A stretch of 64,000 nucleotides of DNA, from positions 105,481,529-105,545,528 of the forward strand of contig CM069432.1 in NCBI GenBank assembly GCA_035610365.1. Direction: 5' to 3'. The stretch comes from Aquatica leii (lineage: Eukaryota; Arthropoda; Insecta; Coleoptera; Lampyridae). Below are positions 1 through 11,459 of this stretch, piece by piece; position 1 is the first letter of the stretch, and every line of letters starts with the position of its first letter. The notes below the pieces were generated by a model. The model was not told where the DNA came from. It made no database searches and saw nothing but the letters and a program-made list of their open reading frames with translations. A program made the translations under genes and the position numbers.

Positions 1-390
1 TGTTGGAATAAATTAGACCAATCTTGTTGAGTTGCAGTGATATTGGGAGGCTTGTAGATAGAAACTATTGTAATTTTACTAACCGTTAGTTGAATAGCAC
101 ATACTTCAATGCCTTGATTATAATTGTTGTTAATTTCAATCGGTTTAAAGGAATAATTTTTGCTATTAAAATGGGTACACCTCCGTAACCATCTTGTCGG
201 TCTACGTGTACAACATTGTATCCGTTTAATTTAAAATTTGACCATGCCTTTAGCCATGTTTCTGATATGATAATTATTTGGATATTATTCCTTGCTAAAT
301 AATTTGACAAAGTTGATTTGTTTTTTTAAAATTGATCTTGAGTTCCATTGTAGTATTTTTTAAAGAATTAACTGTTTGGTGCTGCGCCAT
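1..390 (-). pseudogene. Jockey ORF2, N-terminus of APE-type endonuclease
   Basis: The endonuclease of LINE ORF2 nicks the target to start reverse transcription. ATG at 390 is followed after a frameshift by WNSRSILKKQINF, then after a second shift by the open stretch 310-86 with IIIISETWLK and VVHVDRQDGYGG. These match the first two blocks of exonuclease-endonuclease-phosphatase domains, in which the E of SETWL is a metal ligand. About 100 residues remain before the window ends. At least two frameshifts make it non-functional. Confidence 0.82.
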
Positions 391-410
391 TGTCGTATAA
401 TTTCGAATTT

Positions 411-1657
411 TCAAAAATTGAAGAAATGTGTTCTTTGGATATTAAAATTTCCTACTTTATTTTCTTGTTCCATTGGAAGAACTGTTTTAATCATATTCGT
501 AACCAAAGTTGTAATTTGTTCAATCATATTTTCTTTAAACTGCATAAAATCCGGACGATAGGGGTTGGGAAGAACACTTTGTGTGACGGCTTTAGAGACA
601 TCGAATAATGGAGGTGAAGTAATTGTAGATATGGGTGAGATAAGAGCTTTTCGTTTCTTTGATAATGTCTGCGAGGTGGAAAGTTGAGTACTATAATTAT
701 TGTTAACTACTTTTGCATATGGTTTTTTAAGTGTTATATCCGGCTTGGCCAATTCAGGAAAATTTTCTAATGTATTCAGTAATGAAAATCTATTATTGTT
801 TATTATATTGCAATATGACGGATTATTTACTAGAGTGTCGGCTTCTTTAAAGGAAATATTTTTAATTGCCATAGTTTTTTTAATTTCACATTGCTTTAAA
901 TAAATAGAGCAGGTTTTATCAATGGATGCGTGATTATTAGATTTGCAGTGTACACAAAATAATTGTTGTGAACAATTTCCTTCGTCATGAGAATTTCCAC
1001 AAGTTATACATCTCATTGAACCTCTGCAAGTATTAGTGCTATGACCGAACCGTAAACATGTTGTGCACTGAATTACAGGGTGGATATATGGTTCTACAAT
1101 AAAGTTTACGCTGTTTATTCGTATGCTTGTTGGGAGGGTATTTCCGAGAGAAAGGTAACTATAATATTTTGTCTTTTAATGTATTTATTGATTCCATCTG
1201 CGTCGGTTATACGTTTTGTCATTCTATCAACTGCTACAACTTTTTGTAGATTCAATAGAATCTTTTAAATATTTTTCGTCAAAAATGTATCAACACCTCT
1301 GACTAGTCCTTTACGTTGTGTGAAAATGTGGGTATATAGGCAATCAGTTCATTTTTATTTATTACATGATTGATTAGATTATTAGCATCCTTGTAAAGAA
1401 TTAAATATTACTTTAACTTTGTTAGTTCCTAAGGATTTTATGTCAATGATACTATTTTTAAAGGTCGTACATTCATGGAGATAGTATCCAATTCGAATAG
1501 GGAATAAACGGCCAATGTTTTTATTTTTGTGTTCAATAAACACATAATAGGGTCCAAAATCCGAAGAATCATATTTATTATTTGTATTTATATATGCTTT
1601 CTTATTTAACAAATTAAATGGTGTTTTATCGCTCACCGCATTTACTGATTTTGTCAT
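411..1657 (-). pseudogene. Jockey ORF1, nucleic-acid-binding Gag-like protein (frameshifted)
   Basis: ORF1 proteins of Jockey elements bind element RNA and form the RNP needed for target-primed reverse transcription. The C-terminal half reads openly from 1016 to 411. It begins with CCHC knuckles: CTTC..GHSTNTC is readable just upstream of 1016, followed by CITCGNSHDEGNC and CVHCKSNNHASIDKTC. The N-terminal piece (1657-1382) holds the FGPYYVFIEHKNKNIGR stretch typical of the domain before the knuckles. The two pieces are in different frames with damage between 1080 and 1380, so this is a pseudogene. The stop at 411 lies about 20 bases before the ATG of ORF2, the compact spacing usual in Jockey. 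It could belong to a neighbouring LINE clade with the same knuckle layout. Confidence 0.82.
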
Positions 1658-1740
1658 ATCGACGTTGGTATCTTCAAGGACCTATGGCCGCCCGTATCTG
1701 CCTCCATTATGATTAGTCAATTGCACTACACTGTCACTTT

Positions 1741-3485
1741 AAGATCACACTAATTAAACTTGTTTAATAAATAAATAACTAACTGAATAACTAAAGCAAA
1801 ACTATTTAGCGATGTTCTCACGACTTATAGTTTACGCAGAATAACCACTAATGTTAAAACTAAAAGTAAAAATGTTTTCTGTTTAAATTAAGCGTATAAA
1901 AAATACGTCACATTAAAAGCAACTGTAAACAAATAAAACTAAAATGCATTTATTGCACAACTTTGTATTTATATATCATCAAAGTAAACAAATAAATCGT
2001 TTGAGTTCTTAACGGGTAACTAACCTTCCTTTACAACTGTATTTACTAATCTATTTGTATACATTTACACATAAAACTTTGCAAAACAATTGTTTATTTT
2101 GGTGAGTTAACAGTTATATAAGCATGTATCATTTTTTACATTAAACTTTTGTAGAATCTGTTATTAGCAAAGTAGTAGTAAGTAAATGAAATTATAAATT
2201 ACATTATACAAATTAATCAGTTATACTTTTTTTGAATCATTGACACAGTAGTGTGGTGCAATAAAAAATTATTTTAAAATTTATGTTTATTAAACTGTGT
2301 TAAATACCAGAAGATTAATTACTGTCACATTTTATCTAAAAGCATTGACATTCTACGGTTGCACGCGTCAAATAAATATTTATAACAAGTAATGTGATTT
2401 TGGCTTCGCAGTTATTGTAAAAAAGTAACAAAAAATATTTCTCTGTTAAAAACATCAGTAAAGTATTTGTTGTGATGTTACAAAAATCTGACTTAAAGTC
2501 TTTATACCAGTAATAAGTCACTAAAAATATAATTAGTTCTGTTACAAATTAAAACAAAAAATACCAATATATAAAAAGAGTATCAAAATGACAAAATGGT
2601 AGAGAATAAATTATAAAAAAAAATTAACAATACAAACAGTACTTTGTATAACATTTTGATATGTAAGTGTTTTAATTAGGAATGCAAATTTTTAGTAAAG
2701 ATTCCAAAAATTGACAAAAATTTTGCAGACCAACAGCATGAAGAAAAGGACAATTGGTTTGATTCCAGTAAGTAAAAAACTAAAAAAAGCAAAGAATGTC
2801 ATAAATAACTGATGATCAGAAACCAAAGGCAACACAACTAAAACAAACTACACAACAAATATTCAGCTGTCAGATTTACAAATAAGAAACACTGAATTTG
2901 ATAACAATGACAATTACTAATATTTTTGTAAAGTCAGTTTTAAGTTTAACTTACATCTCTTTAGCAGAGTGTAATAAAGCAGAAGTTTCGGATAAGTGAA
3001 TCGCTGTTATTGCGTCTTCTGTGCAAGTTATTGAGAAGATCTAAATAGAAACAGTTCCGTTTGAATCATCACAAATTATAAAATGTTTAGAAAGTATCTA
3101 TTTTGATAAAAACAAAAATAAAATTTTAGTATATGAAAAAAGAAAAATCTTGTTACAAAAGCACAATTATGACAAAACACTTTTATCTACTTCATTACGC
3201 AGAAACGGATTGAGCTTGCTAAAATAGATGTTGTTAAGAGCGATGAAACAAACTTTAACACTGAAAAAATAAAAACGTTTTAAAATTTTTATTAGTTGTA
3301 AACTGCATTGGTTTTTATGTTTATTGCATACCACTTTACTACTTCTATGTCATCTTTTTCAGAAAATTGACAAAAAAACGTATGGAGTACTACAGTTTTC
3401 TGTAACAGTAGAAAAATCTTTAAAAACTGAAAAATCCTTGCCGTTTCCAATTCCATTCCCATTACTGCTGGTTCGGAAATTGACA
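1741..3485. other. AT-rich stretch without recognisable gene
   Basis: About 1.7 kb of AT-rich sequence. Open frames are 60-80 codons or shorter and match nothing I recognise. No tandem repeat, tRNA-like fold or inverted repeat stood out. Confidence 0.6.
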
Positions 3486-3493
3486 AAAATATC

Positions 3494-4111
3494 CAGTGGC
3501 GTAACTACCGCCGGTCTACAAGGGTCCCCATTTGAAGTTCTTTTTTTGCTTGTTCGTTACAGTTGAGAACAAAAAGTAATTATTTATTTTGGTATGATAA
3601 TTCAGTCACAGAATTTATTGGAGTTTTCTGAAGAAGAACTTGCGAAGCGGTGCAAAAAGTTCAGCGAAATGTACTACGACGTAACCGACCAACTGTTAAA
3701 TCAACTCTTGTCCTTGCGAAGCTGTCTGAAGGAGCAATTGTCGAAAATCCGTTCTATCAGGGAGTTGGCAAACTTGGTTCTCGAAACTGAAGATGATCAA
3801 AAATTACTTTCGAAACTCGATGGGACAAGATAAGTTGGCGGACTTGAGTATTTTATCCATAGAGAACAAGGTAACTAACTCCTTGAAAGCGAATCTGGAC
3901 GAGATTATCGATGCATTCGTTAAAACAAAGTCCGGAGGGTTAGAATCTAAGTATGTTATCTTTATACTATAAATAGATTGTTCTTAAACGTTCGAAATAC
4001 GCAAATGAAAACAGTGTCTAAAATTTCCCTTTTCCCCCTTTTTTTTGCTTGTAAGCTGGGACCTCGAACCGACCATGCATCGGGGCCCCGGAAGGGATCG
4101 TTACGCCACTG
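3494..4111 (+). mobile_element. Non-autonomous hAT element with 8-bp TSD
   Basis: A 618-bp element bounded by the inverted repeat CAGTGGCGTAAC (3494-3505) and GTTACGCCACTG (4100-4111). It is flanked on both sides by the same 8 bases, AAAATATC (3486-3493 and 4112-4119). An 8-bp duplication plus CAGTGGCGTA ends are diagnostic of hAT transposons. The right subterminal part is GC-rich (GGGGCCCC), as in the ZMYM/TTF-type hAT branch. Inside is only the C-terminus of a transposase, so this is an internally deleted copy that would need an enzyme in trans. The intact TSD suggests modest age. Confidence 0.93.
3594..3971 (+). pseudogene. hAT transposase C-terminal remnant (dimerisation region)
   Basis: Two overlapping frames contribute. 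The first (3594-3833) reads as a helical stretch with EFSEEELAKRC and SIRELANLVLE. The second, shifted by one base, reads FSKLKMIKNYF, MGQDKLADLSILSIE and ends at a stop near 3971. The latter is the hallmark C-terminal block of hAT transposases of the TTF/ZMYM type (SFSKLKxIKxYLRSxMxQxRLxxLAxLSIE), part of the hAT dimerisation domain. The DDE core and BED/TTF finger are absent. Two regions of the parent gene seem joined by an internal deletion at the frameshift. It has no transposase function. Confidence 0.85.
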
Positions 4112-4119
4112 AAAATATC

Positions 4120-4719
4120 TAAGTACAAATAAAAAGTAACAATGATATATGCAAAACAGGATTGTGTCATCTTGTTTTAGTTAGAAAACTTTTAGAACAC
4201 TCTGTTATTTACTATAGCAAGATAATTCTACATTTTTATATATCAACTATTAAACTAGGAAATGATTTACAATTTTGGCAGTATATGTAGTGTTTGTTTG
4301 AAATTAAAAAAAAATATATATATATAAGGCAAGTTTTGCGTTGCATGTCATTATCAAAAAACTCTGCGAATATAAATATATATATATAGAATATAAAACA
4401 ATATTAATATAAAATAAAATGTCTATATTAGTTTTTTTCTCATTTTTATTATTCAAGATTATGGTTTGTTTTTTATTCCAATAGAAAAAACGTAATTTTT
4501 TTTTAATTAATTTTGTTAAAATAGCGATGAGTTGTTATAACTATATTCATATTTTTTAAGTTTTTTGATTTATTGTTTTTATACAATTTAATATATTATT
4601 TTACAATTACTGTTAAACATTAATTAAGTATTATTGAATTACAATAAATAATATGTATAAAACACTTAAACATAAATTAAAATTGTTTAAAACAACATAA
4701 AATAATATTATACTAACAT
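4120..4719. other. AT-rich spacer
   Basis: About 600 bases between the hAT element and the Bel-Pao remnant. It contains short (TA)n runs near 4315 and 4378 and nothing coding that I recognise. Confidence 0.6.
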
Positions 4720-4851
4720 TGTATCGTTGTAGAATTTGTCGATACAAAGGTTCAAGAAAAAATAAATTCAACGTCTTTAAGAAGAAAAACGCTGCCGTAA
4801 ATGCTGGATTTCGAAATAAATATAAACGCCTCGAATCAAAAGAAATTTAAA
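4720..4851 (-). repeat. 3' LTR fragment of the Bel-Pao element
   Basis: About 130 bases that recur in the same orientation at 13970-14103 with only a few differences. It starts (plus strand) TGTATCG, with CGATACA 20 bases downstream forming a small hairpin. It abuts the broken integrase frame at about 4851, so only the terminal part of the LTR survives. The 5' copy, next to a primer-binding-like region, supports the LTR assignment. Confidence 0.7.
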
Positions 4852-5222
4852 ATACGGGCAATAAATCTTTTAAGAGTATTTAAAAAAGCGTCCGTAGACA
4901 AGGAAGTAACAAGCTCTAAACGTATGGCACGAGTCACCATACAGACAAATACGCATATATAGTATTTTGTAAGACGCGCACCCCTTGTGACTCTGTCTTT
5001 TATCATTATCGGGCCTGCATAGTCCAGGCCGACGTTATAAAAAGGGTAAACAGGATCTAACCGTGAAACTGGCAAATTTCCCATCATGGGATGCCGAATA
5101 AGTGGTTTGGTTTTGAAGCACCGAATGCAATCCTTTAAAAGTTTTTTAATGTGAGCTAGGCCACCGATTGGCCAGAAACGCTCTCTAATATGTATAATAG
5201 AGCAATTTTTGAGCACCACCAT
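4836..5222 (-). pseudogene. Bel-Pao integrase, N-terminal part
   Basis: The integrase joins element cDNA to chromosomal DNA. The open frame carries ERFWPIGGLAHIKKLL, CIRCFKTKP, MMGNLPVSRL and FYNVGLDYAGPI. These are the end of the zinc-binding HHCC region (C-x2-C visible) and the start of the DDE core, where the D of GLDYAGP is the first catalytic aspartate. The frame runs into the LTR fragment after TDAFLNTLKRFIARI, removing the other catalytic residues and the C-terminal domain. It is a truncated, inactive remnant of the pol gene upstream on the minus strand. Confidence 0.85.
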
Positions 5223-5422
5223 GTAGTAGCTCCTTATGATAGTTTCGAACGATTAGTTCAGTAAATTTGTGAGACTTGGGCAATAATAATGGATGTTTTT
5301 TGTCGTACTTAAAATCCGAATTAATTAATTGGCTCCCTACACGGAGGCATCCGTTGGTATCCAAAAAGGGATTCCATGAATGAATATTAGAAGACCTTGA
5401 GTTACGATTATTTTTTATGTAA

Positions 5423-7268
5423 TTAATTTCTGTAGCGAAAAACTGGTGTTGACAATGTTAATAAAGAACCATTGAGTTCATTGATCTTTAATGGGCCAGT
5501 TAGTTTGTCAGGACTGCGACAATTGTAAATAAATCTGCAAACGTAAGAAAAAACTCTTTGTAACTTACCTAGGGATGAATATAATTCGAAAATTGAATTT
5601 CTTGGTTGAGTTACGGTCGCATTTATTAAAATCGTGCCCTTTCTTTCAGTATATTCATCCAAGTCAACAATATTAGGGTTGATGTCCCATTGAAATTCCT
5701 TGTTAAAAAGAAATTCTGGGCCTTGAAACCATAACTGATTAGAGGTTAAATCAGAAATACTTGTCCCGCGCGACACTAAATCCGCAGGATTATTGGACGT
5801 GGCGACGTGATACCAATCCTGAGTGTTAGTACATTCTTGAATAACTGCGATGCAATTTGCGACAAAAACATTATATTTATTTGGAACAGAATTAATCCAA
5901 CTTAAGACGATTTTTGAATCCGTCCACAGAAAAACCTTATAAAAAATGATGTCTAGAGTATTGAGTGTTTGAAAACACCATTGTGCCATTATAGGGCGAC
6001 ACAGAGCTCTAACCGAGGAATAGTGATTGTGCGCAAGGGGGGACCTTTGATTTGGAAAATAATAAATTGCTGCGAACGCAGCCATCTGAGAGGACGTAGT
6101 GCAGATAAAAACAGCAACCATATGCCACCGAACTGCTATCGCAAAAGCCGTGCAATTCGACCTGCAAATACGAAACAGGAAATGTGACCGACTGATAACA
6201 CGTGCAAGAATAAGACGGGTTAGAAGATGCCGACGCGGTTCAACGTGAAATATGAATGTTGCCCAAGAACTCGAGTTGGCCTTTAAAGTCGGACCATTGG
6301 GACATAACATCTTCTGGAATCGGATCGTCCCATCCAAGACCGAGTTGCCATAGCCTTTGAATGAATAGCTTGCCTCGAACGACAAGCGGAGAAAAGAAAC
6401 CTAAAGGGTCAAAAGTTTTAGAAACGATAGATAAAATTTGCCTCTTGGTGGGCGCTGAATTGTCGTTGGGCAAATTGATTTTACAAAATAAGTAATCGTT
6501 TTAAGCATTCCAATGAATACCTAGAGTTTTCGAATCAGAACGTTATTCCATGGGTAGAATAGCTAATTCGACATTTTCGGAACTCGAAGCATCGAAAACC
6601 TCCGCTATGTTTGAGAGGAATTTACGAATTGTAAATCCTGACGAAGAGAGTATAAAGGAGAGGTCTTTCATGATTTTTATTGCATTTTCCACGCAGTCTG
6701 TAGAAAACAATAGATCATCCATGTAGAAATGTTTGGAAAGCACTTGAAAGGCGTCTGGAAAAGAATCTCTATGCGACTCGGCGAAGTACTTCAAGCAACG
6801 CGTAGCCAAATAAGTGGCCGAAGCGGTACCGTAGGTAACGGTATTTAAACAATAAGTTGCGAGAGGTTTAGCAGGGCTATCTCTTCAAAAAATGTGTTGA
6901 AATTTGCGACAAGGAGAATCGACATTGATCATCCGGTACACTTTTGCAATGTCACCACAGAGGGCGACTGGATGGATTCGGAAACGAAGTAAGATATCAA
7001 ATAATTTATCCTGCACTTGAGGTCCGGTAATTTGTGTATCATTGACTGACACGTTAGTAGATGATTTTGCGCTAGCGTCAAAAACTACACGCAGTTTTGT
7101 TGTTAGAGATGACTGTTTGATTACAGCATGATAAGGAAAACATTGCGGAGGAATGTCCGCAATGTCAATATGGCCATTAATTGTTTCTATCGATACAAGT
7201 TCGGAAGGACTATGTACTTCAAATTCAGAAATTTTGGTAATGTGACCCATGGATTCGTATTCAGCCAT
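5423..7268 (-). pseudogene. Bel-Pao reverse transcriptase and RNase H region (frameshifted)
   Basis: Three shifted segments make up the polymerase. 7268-6885 has GHITKI, LRVVFDASAKS and ALCGDIAKVYRMI, where the D of GDIAK is the first RT catalytic aspartate. 6809-6543 has the YMDDLLFS box with the other two aspartates. 6473-5423 contains PTKRQILSIVSKTFDPLGFFSP, typical of the Bel/Pao RT end, and an RNase H-like stretch with FLWTDSKIVLSWI and DLVSRGTS. In life this part copies the genomic RNA and degrades the template. Every join between segments is a frameshift, so no enzyme is made. Identification as Bel/Pao rather than Gypsy rests on DPLGFFSP and the VALCGDIAK motif. Confidence 0.85.
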
Positions 7269-7360
7269 AAATTGACAATATTCCTTGAGAAGCGTAGTTG
7301 AATTTTAGAGACGTTTCTCTAAATTAAAGAAACGAGATTCAGCTATTTGCTTAGAATCAC

Positions 7361-8404
7361 CTAACAATAGTAATTTCGAGTTAGATGGTATTGAAACCAC
7401 GAGTGACCAGTGTCATCACGACGGATTGTATTTGCAAAATGATCTTCGCAAAATCTTTCTTCTCTAGAAAGTAAAGATCGTTTGCATATAGGAACAGGAT
7501 TCTCTAATTCCCATAATTTAGTTAGCGAGTGACGTAGACCAAAATCCGAGTCACTGCTCTGAGTTGTGGTATGGCATGTTATTGCCAAATTTTCTCGGTC
7601 TGAAGTTTCTGAGGACGAAGTAAAATTATTTGGTAGATCACCTGCAACAACCCAACCTAATAAAGTGCCTTGTAGAGTTGGCAAGGAAGTGCCCAAGGAA
7701 AGTTTTTGGGGTAAGAGGATTTTGTAAAACAGAGCAGAACCGAGTAAAATATCGGTGGCTCCGGGTTCGTGATAAGAATTGCCCGCAAGACGACAATGAG
7801 GTGGGATGTCTAGAAGATCCCTTCTGAATCAAACTCGAGGGAGCTGATCAGTAATTGTAGGTAAGATTAGACAATCGATATCCGTCTTAAAACGTCCGGT
7901 AGTGGATTCTAATTTCACCGAAGTGTATTTGAAGCAGGACGAAGTAATGTCGTTTACTCCTCTTAAAATAAGATTAATGGGCTTGCAAAGAGAATTTAAT
8001 CTATTGTGCAAGCTTTATGTAATAAGATTATGTTGTGAACCTGGGTCCAACAAACCCCGTATAGTAAAAATCGTGTCACCGTAGCTGACCTTAACCTGAA
8101 CCGTAGCCAATATAACCTCAGAGAATCTAGAAAAATTGCAAACAGAAACGCTTGTGGGAGTTTTAGTTGTTTGAGACGTTTCCGGAACAAGATAAGATGC
8201 GCTCGAATGATTTGAGCGGGGTGGTGTATCATTTTGGCTAGAAGACTTCGTATTTTTAAAACACAGCAACGTATTATGACGCTGATTGGAAAATTTACAA
8301 TTAAGTGTAGAGGTACACTTTAAATTGGCGCCGTAGCAAAGATAAACTAGGCATAATTTTGAAGATTTTGCCTTGTGAAAACGAGCCTTGGTAGATAAGG
8401 CCAA
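7361..8404 (-). pseudogene. Bel-Pao protease and linker to RT (frameshifted)
   Basis: The segment 8404-8015 ends with VSYGDTIFTIRGLLDPGSQ, an aspartic-protease active-site region; the usual DSG reads DPGS here. Downstream frames continue with LESTTGRFKTDIDCLILPTI, GATDILLGSALFY and TLLGWVVAGDLP, all recognisable in Bel/Pao polyproteins between protease and RT. The protease would cleave the Gag-Pol polyprotein. At least three frame changes between 8015 and 7361 break it. Confidence 0.8.
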
Positions 8405-9240
8405 AAATGATGGACAATGATTTAAAAAATGCTGCTCTTTACATAAGATGCAAGCATATGATGTTTGGGCTAGTGTATAAGAACCCTTAGAAATACTTTT
8501 CTTAGCGGAATTGAAAGATTCCGCGAGATTTATTGTGTCGTCAATAACGTTACATTTGTCTGATAAAAACTAAGAAATTTCGTGAATTGTAGGAATTTTT
8601 TTGGGAAAGTTTTTGGCAAACTCAGCCGACGTGCGAGGATCAGTCTTGTTTTTTACTATATATGCTATGACGGCGTCTTTGTACTTAGCGTCCGTCGTGT
8701 TTTCATTTTCCACAGACCGTAAATGTTTAATAAGATTGTCGTAAAATTTCCTTAAGCTTGAGTCTTTTGTTAATCTAGGGTGTTCAAACAGTGAATCAAA
8801 ATGACTGAAAATTAGTAGTTTTTTATTATCGTCACGTTCCTTTAGTAATTGAATCGCTACATTGTAATTTGATTCTGTAGATTTAAGTTCATTTATCATT
8901 TCTCCGGCAGGGCCCTTTAAACAATTTTTTTAATATAAAAATTTTTCTGTCTAGGACAAGTCAGGGTTGTAGCCGACAAGTACTTCAAAGGTTTCAAAAA
9001 AATTCCTTAAGTTTTGGTAACTACCATCGAAAATAGGTAGAGAAATTGTAGGCAGCTTAATAGTATCTTTTGTACCACGATTACTTGCAATGGATTCGCT
9101 TGAACTGCTACGGGAAAAAAGTTTTTGTTTATTATTATGCTCTAATAAATCTTCGGCATTAATTGAGTAAAAAACGTATTGCTTACAGAATTCAGTGAAA
9201 CTATTGAGTAATAATTTAAAAAGAAGCGCAAATAGTGTGT
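8405..9240 (-). pseudogene. Bel-Pao gag, central part and zinc knuckle
   Basis: Reading the minus strand gives KLPTISLPIFDGSYQNLRNF near 9070-8970, then a capsid-like stretch 8899-8570 beginning INELKSTESNYNVAIQLLKE, and a zinc knuckle C-x2-C-x3-H-x4-C (CILCKEQHFLNHC) near 8450. This is the DUF1759 Gag layout of Bel/Pao elements, which forms the particle shell and packages RNA. The 5' end of this part is cut off near 9240 by the inserted repeats; the missing N-terminus is found again at 13433-13150. Stops near 8940 and 8570 break the frame. Confidence 0.83.
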
Positions 9241-9740
9241 TAAAAATCGTACTGTAGTTTTATCTCTCTTGTTTCTCTTTTTTTTACCCGTCTGTACCTC
9301 CTCTTTTCATAAACTAATAGACTAAGACCTGCTGCCATCTGCAAAATCGTGGTTTTTATTTTGCGAACTTACTTATTTGTTATGAAGTACGAGTTAGAAC
9401 CTTTTCTTATATTTGTGTTTACTTTACCGTTTACCTGTACAAAACAGGTTCATATCATAAACAATAGCTTGTATTGTTACGACACAAGTTAATGTCAAAT
9501 AAACTTAAACAATATCATGTTTTATATTTGAAAAAACGAAAAAATATGTATATTCAAATTTTTATTTAATTTTTGTAAATTATAAATCGAAAACATAGAA
9601 ATAACTAAAACAACGCAAATTAAATTAAAAGAAAATTGTTATGGGGATTTATAGTTATTACTCGTAAATTTTTAAAATTATTCAAATTACCAGTCCACCA
9701 ATAATAAATTCGTTAACTTTCAAAATGTATATACTATTTT

Positions 9741-9782
9741 ACATATGCTTCGAGCTTTAAAATAATAAAGCTCATCTTCAAA
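9741..9782 (-). ncRNA. Hammerhead-ribozyme-like core (Penelope-like), copy A
   Basis: On the minus strand the sequence reads TTGAAGA, U, then GAGCTTT-(8 nt)-AAAGCTC, a perfect 7-bp stem, then GAAGC. The hammerhead consensus is CUGANGA - stem II - GAAA. Two core positions differ (first C is T, GAAAC is GAAGC), so self-cleavage is unlikely now. Hammerhead motifs are known from Penelope-like retroelements, and a Penelope-like RT remnant lies next to it. A second, inverted copy is at 10654-10682. Confidence 0.5.
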
Positions 9783-10412
9783 AAAGTAAAAATATTTACA
9801 ACATATAAATAGGTAAGATTAAAAAAAGTTTTTTAACTTACATTTTTTCGAACAATCTCAAATCTGAAAATTTGTAACTAGATAATTAAAAAAATGTAAG
9901 TTTTAGAAAATGTTAAATATTTTAAAAAAGGAAGATGGTGCAATTTAGAAACAAATCTAAAAAAATTTAACTTTAAAATCATAATTGAAATTGGTTTGCT
10001 CGTTCAACAAAAAAATTGTATTTGATATTTTAATATAAATGAACTCTAGTAATTCAAGAATTTCCCAGTGATCAAATTGCAGCTAAAACCGGCTTTTTTA
10101 TAACTACTTTAACTTTTAAAGTTACTTTTAAGTGGCTTGTGAAAAAACTGAAGCCTCCATGAAGCGTTCAAGTAGCTAAAAATTTCGCCGTTATGTTGCT
10201 GTTAGGTAGCTCCTTTAATGCATTAAAATCGGGCTTATACAGCTCTTTGTGGTACTAGCAATAAAGCTTTAAAGAAGCTCTAAAGGAACCGTAAACCACC
10301 TTTCAGAAACAACTATACAGTTTAAATAGCTTTATTTTTACTACCTTTAAGTAGATTAAAAATTAAATAAATATTTCATTAGAAAACGAAATCTTGAAAT
10401 CGTTACCTTTAC

Positions 10413-10621
10413 TTAATTTCTTAAAAAAATTGAAAAAAGTGATAAAGGAGAACCCATTGAAAGACCTAGATTTTGTTTAAAAAATTGATTATCAAATTTA
10501 TCACTTATTTTTGCTGAAATCTTCTTAAACAATTTAGAAAGTAAATATATTTCTGAACACCAAATTTTCTTACAAAAAATAATATTTTGGAAAAAATATG
10601 TTGATGACATTTTTTGTATTT
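10413..10621. pseudogene. Penelope-like reverse transcriptase fragments in opposite orientations
   Basis: On the minus strand 10500-10413 reads FDNQFFKQNLGLSMGSPLS, the Penelope-like RT block usually seen as G-x-AMGSPLSP. On the plus strand 10586-10620 reads FWKKYVDDIFCI, the catalytic YVDD block that should follow it by some 45 residues in the same orientation. The two blocks face opposite ways, so an inversion or inverted dimer lies between about 10500 and 10580. Flanking hammerhead-like motifs are inverted in the same sense. Penelope-like enzymes pair this RT with a GIY-YIG endonuclease, which I do not see here. Confidence 0.65.
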
Positions 10622-10653
10622 AAAAAAGTTGTAAATATTTATAGTAGACTTTT

Positions 10654-10682
10654 CTGAAGATCATTATTTTAAAGCTCGAAAC
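10654..10682 (+). ncRNA. Hammerhead-ribozyme-like core, copy B
   Basis: Plus strand reads CTGAAGA, a shortened spacer, AAAGCTC and GAAAC. The catalytic boxes CUGANGA and GAAAC are exact, but the 5' arm of stem II (GAGCTTT in copy A) is mostly deleted. It lies about 35 bases after the YVDD-coding fragment. Confidence 0.45.
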
Positions 10683-11459
10683 ATATGTGAACAAATTTGT
10701 TATTAGTGTACTGGTAATTTAAATAATTTTAAATTAAAATTAATGTTAACTTTCTGAAAGAATAATTGACCAATTCATCCTTTAAAAAGATTTTTGACGG
10801 AGAATCCATTTGTATCACTATGTTGCGTGGTTTAGTCAAAACTTAACGGCTTGACGAATTTGAGAACACACTGTGGTCGTTCCAGTATCTTCAAAATATT
10901 ATAGGACGTATCTTCAACTATAAAACATATATTAAAAAAATTACTTATTATTGCTTGTCTACTTATACCTTCGTTTAGTGAACTGGAGTTGTAGAAAAAA
11001 TAAATTTATTCGTCTTCGCGATCGTCATCAATAACAATCGACCTTTTCTTCCATATGTTTGAGAAACTACTACATTTGAGTATCTTAGGTTGATGATCAT
11101 ACCAACAATTACAGCTACTGTAAAAAATTATACTAAATAAGCCCAAAAAGTAAAAAAAATTTAAGTTGTTAGTATTTTAAAAATAAAGTTTTGAAAATGC
11201 AATTAGTATTAGTATTTTCAAAATTTTTGCGATTTTTTTGTAAACAATTGTAAAAATATTTTATGTATTGTTGGATTTATATTGAAGTGCTTTCAGCATG
11301 CTAAAATAAACATAAAAAAATTTTGTTTATAATTTTTTTTATTTTTTTAAAAACTAAGTATTTATTAGACAAGGCGCTAAAGAAATGCGGCCCTAACATT
11401 TACAAAAACGATATTTTTATTCGACATATGCCAACATCAACAAAAAACATTTAAAGCAA

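Larger units (their letters stand above)
1..1740 (-). mobile_element. Jockey-like non-LTR retrotransposon, 5' part
   Basis: The minus strand carries, in order, a zinc-knuckle ORF1 (1657 to 411) and the start of an ORF2 endonuclease (390 to the window edge). That order is typical of the Jockey clade. About 80 bases upstream of ORF1 look like a 5' UTR. The 5' end is therefore preserved, which is unusual for LINE copies, while reverse transcriptase and the 3' end lie outside the window. Several frameshifts show it is dead. Confidence 0.85.
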
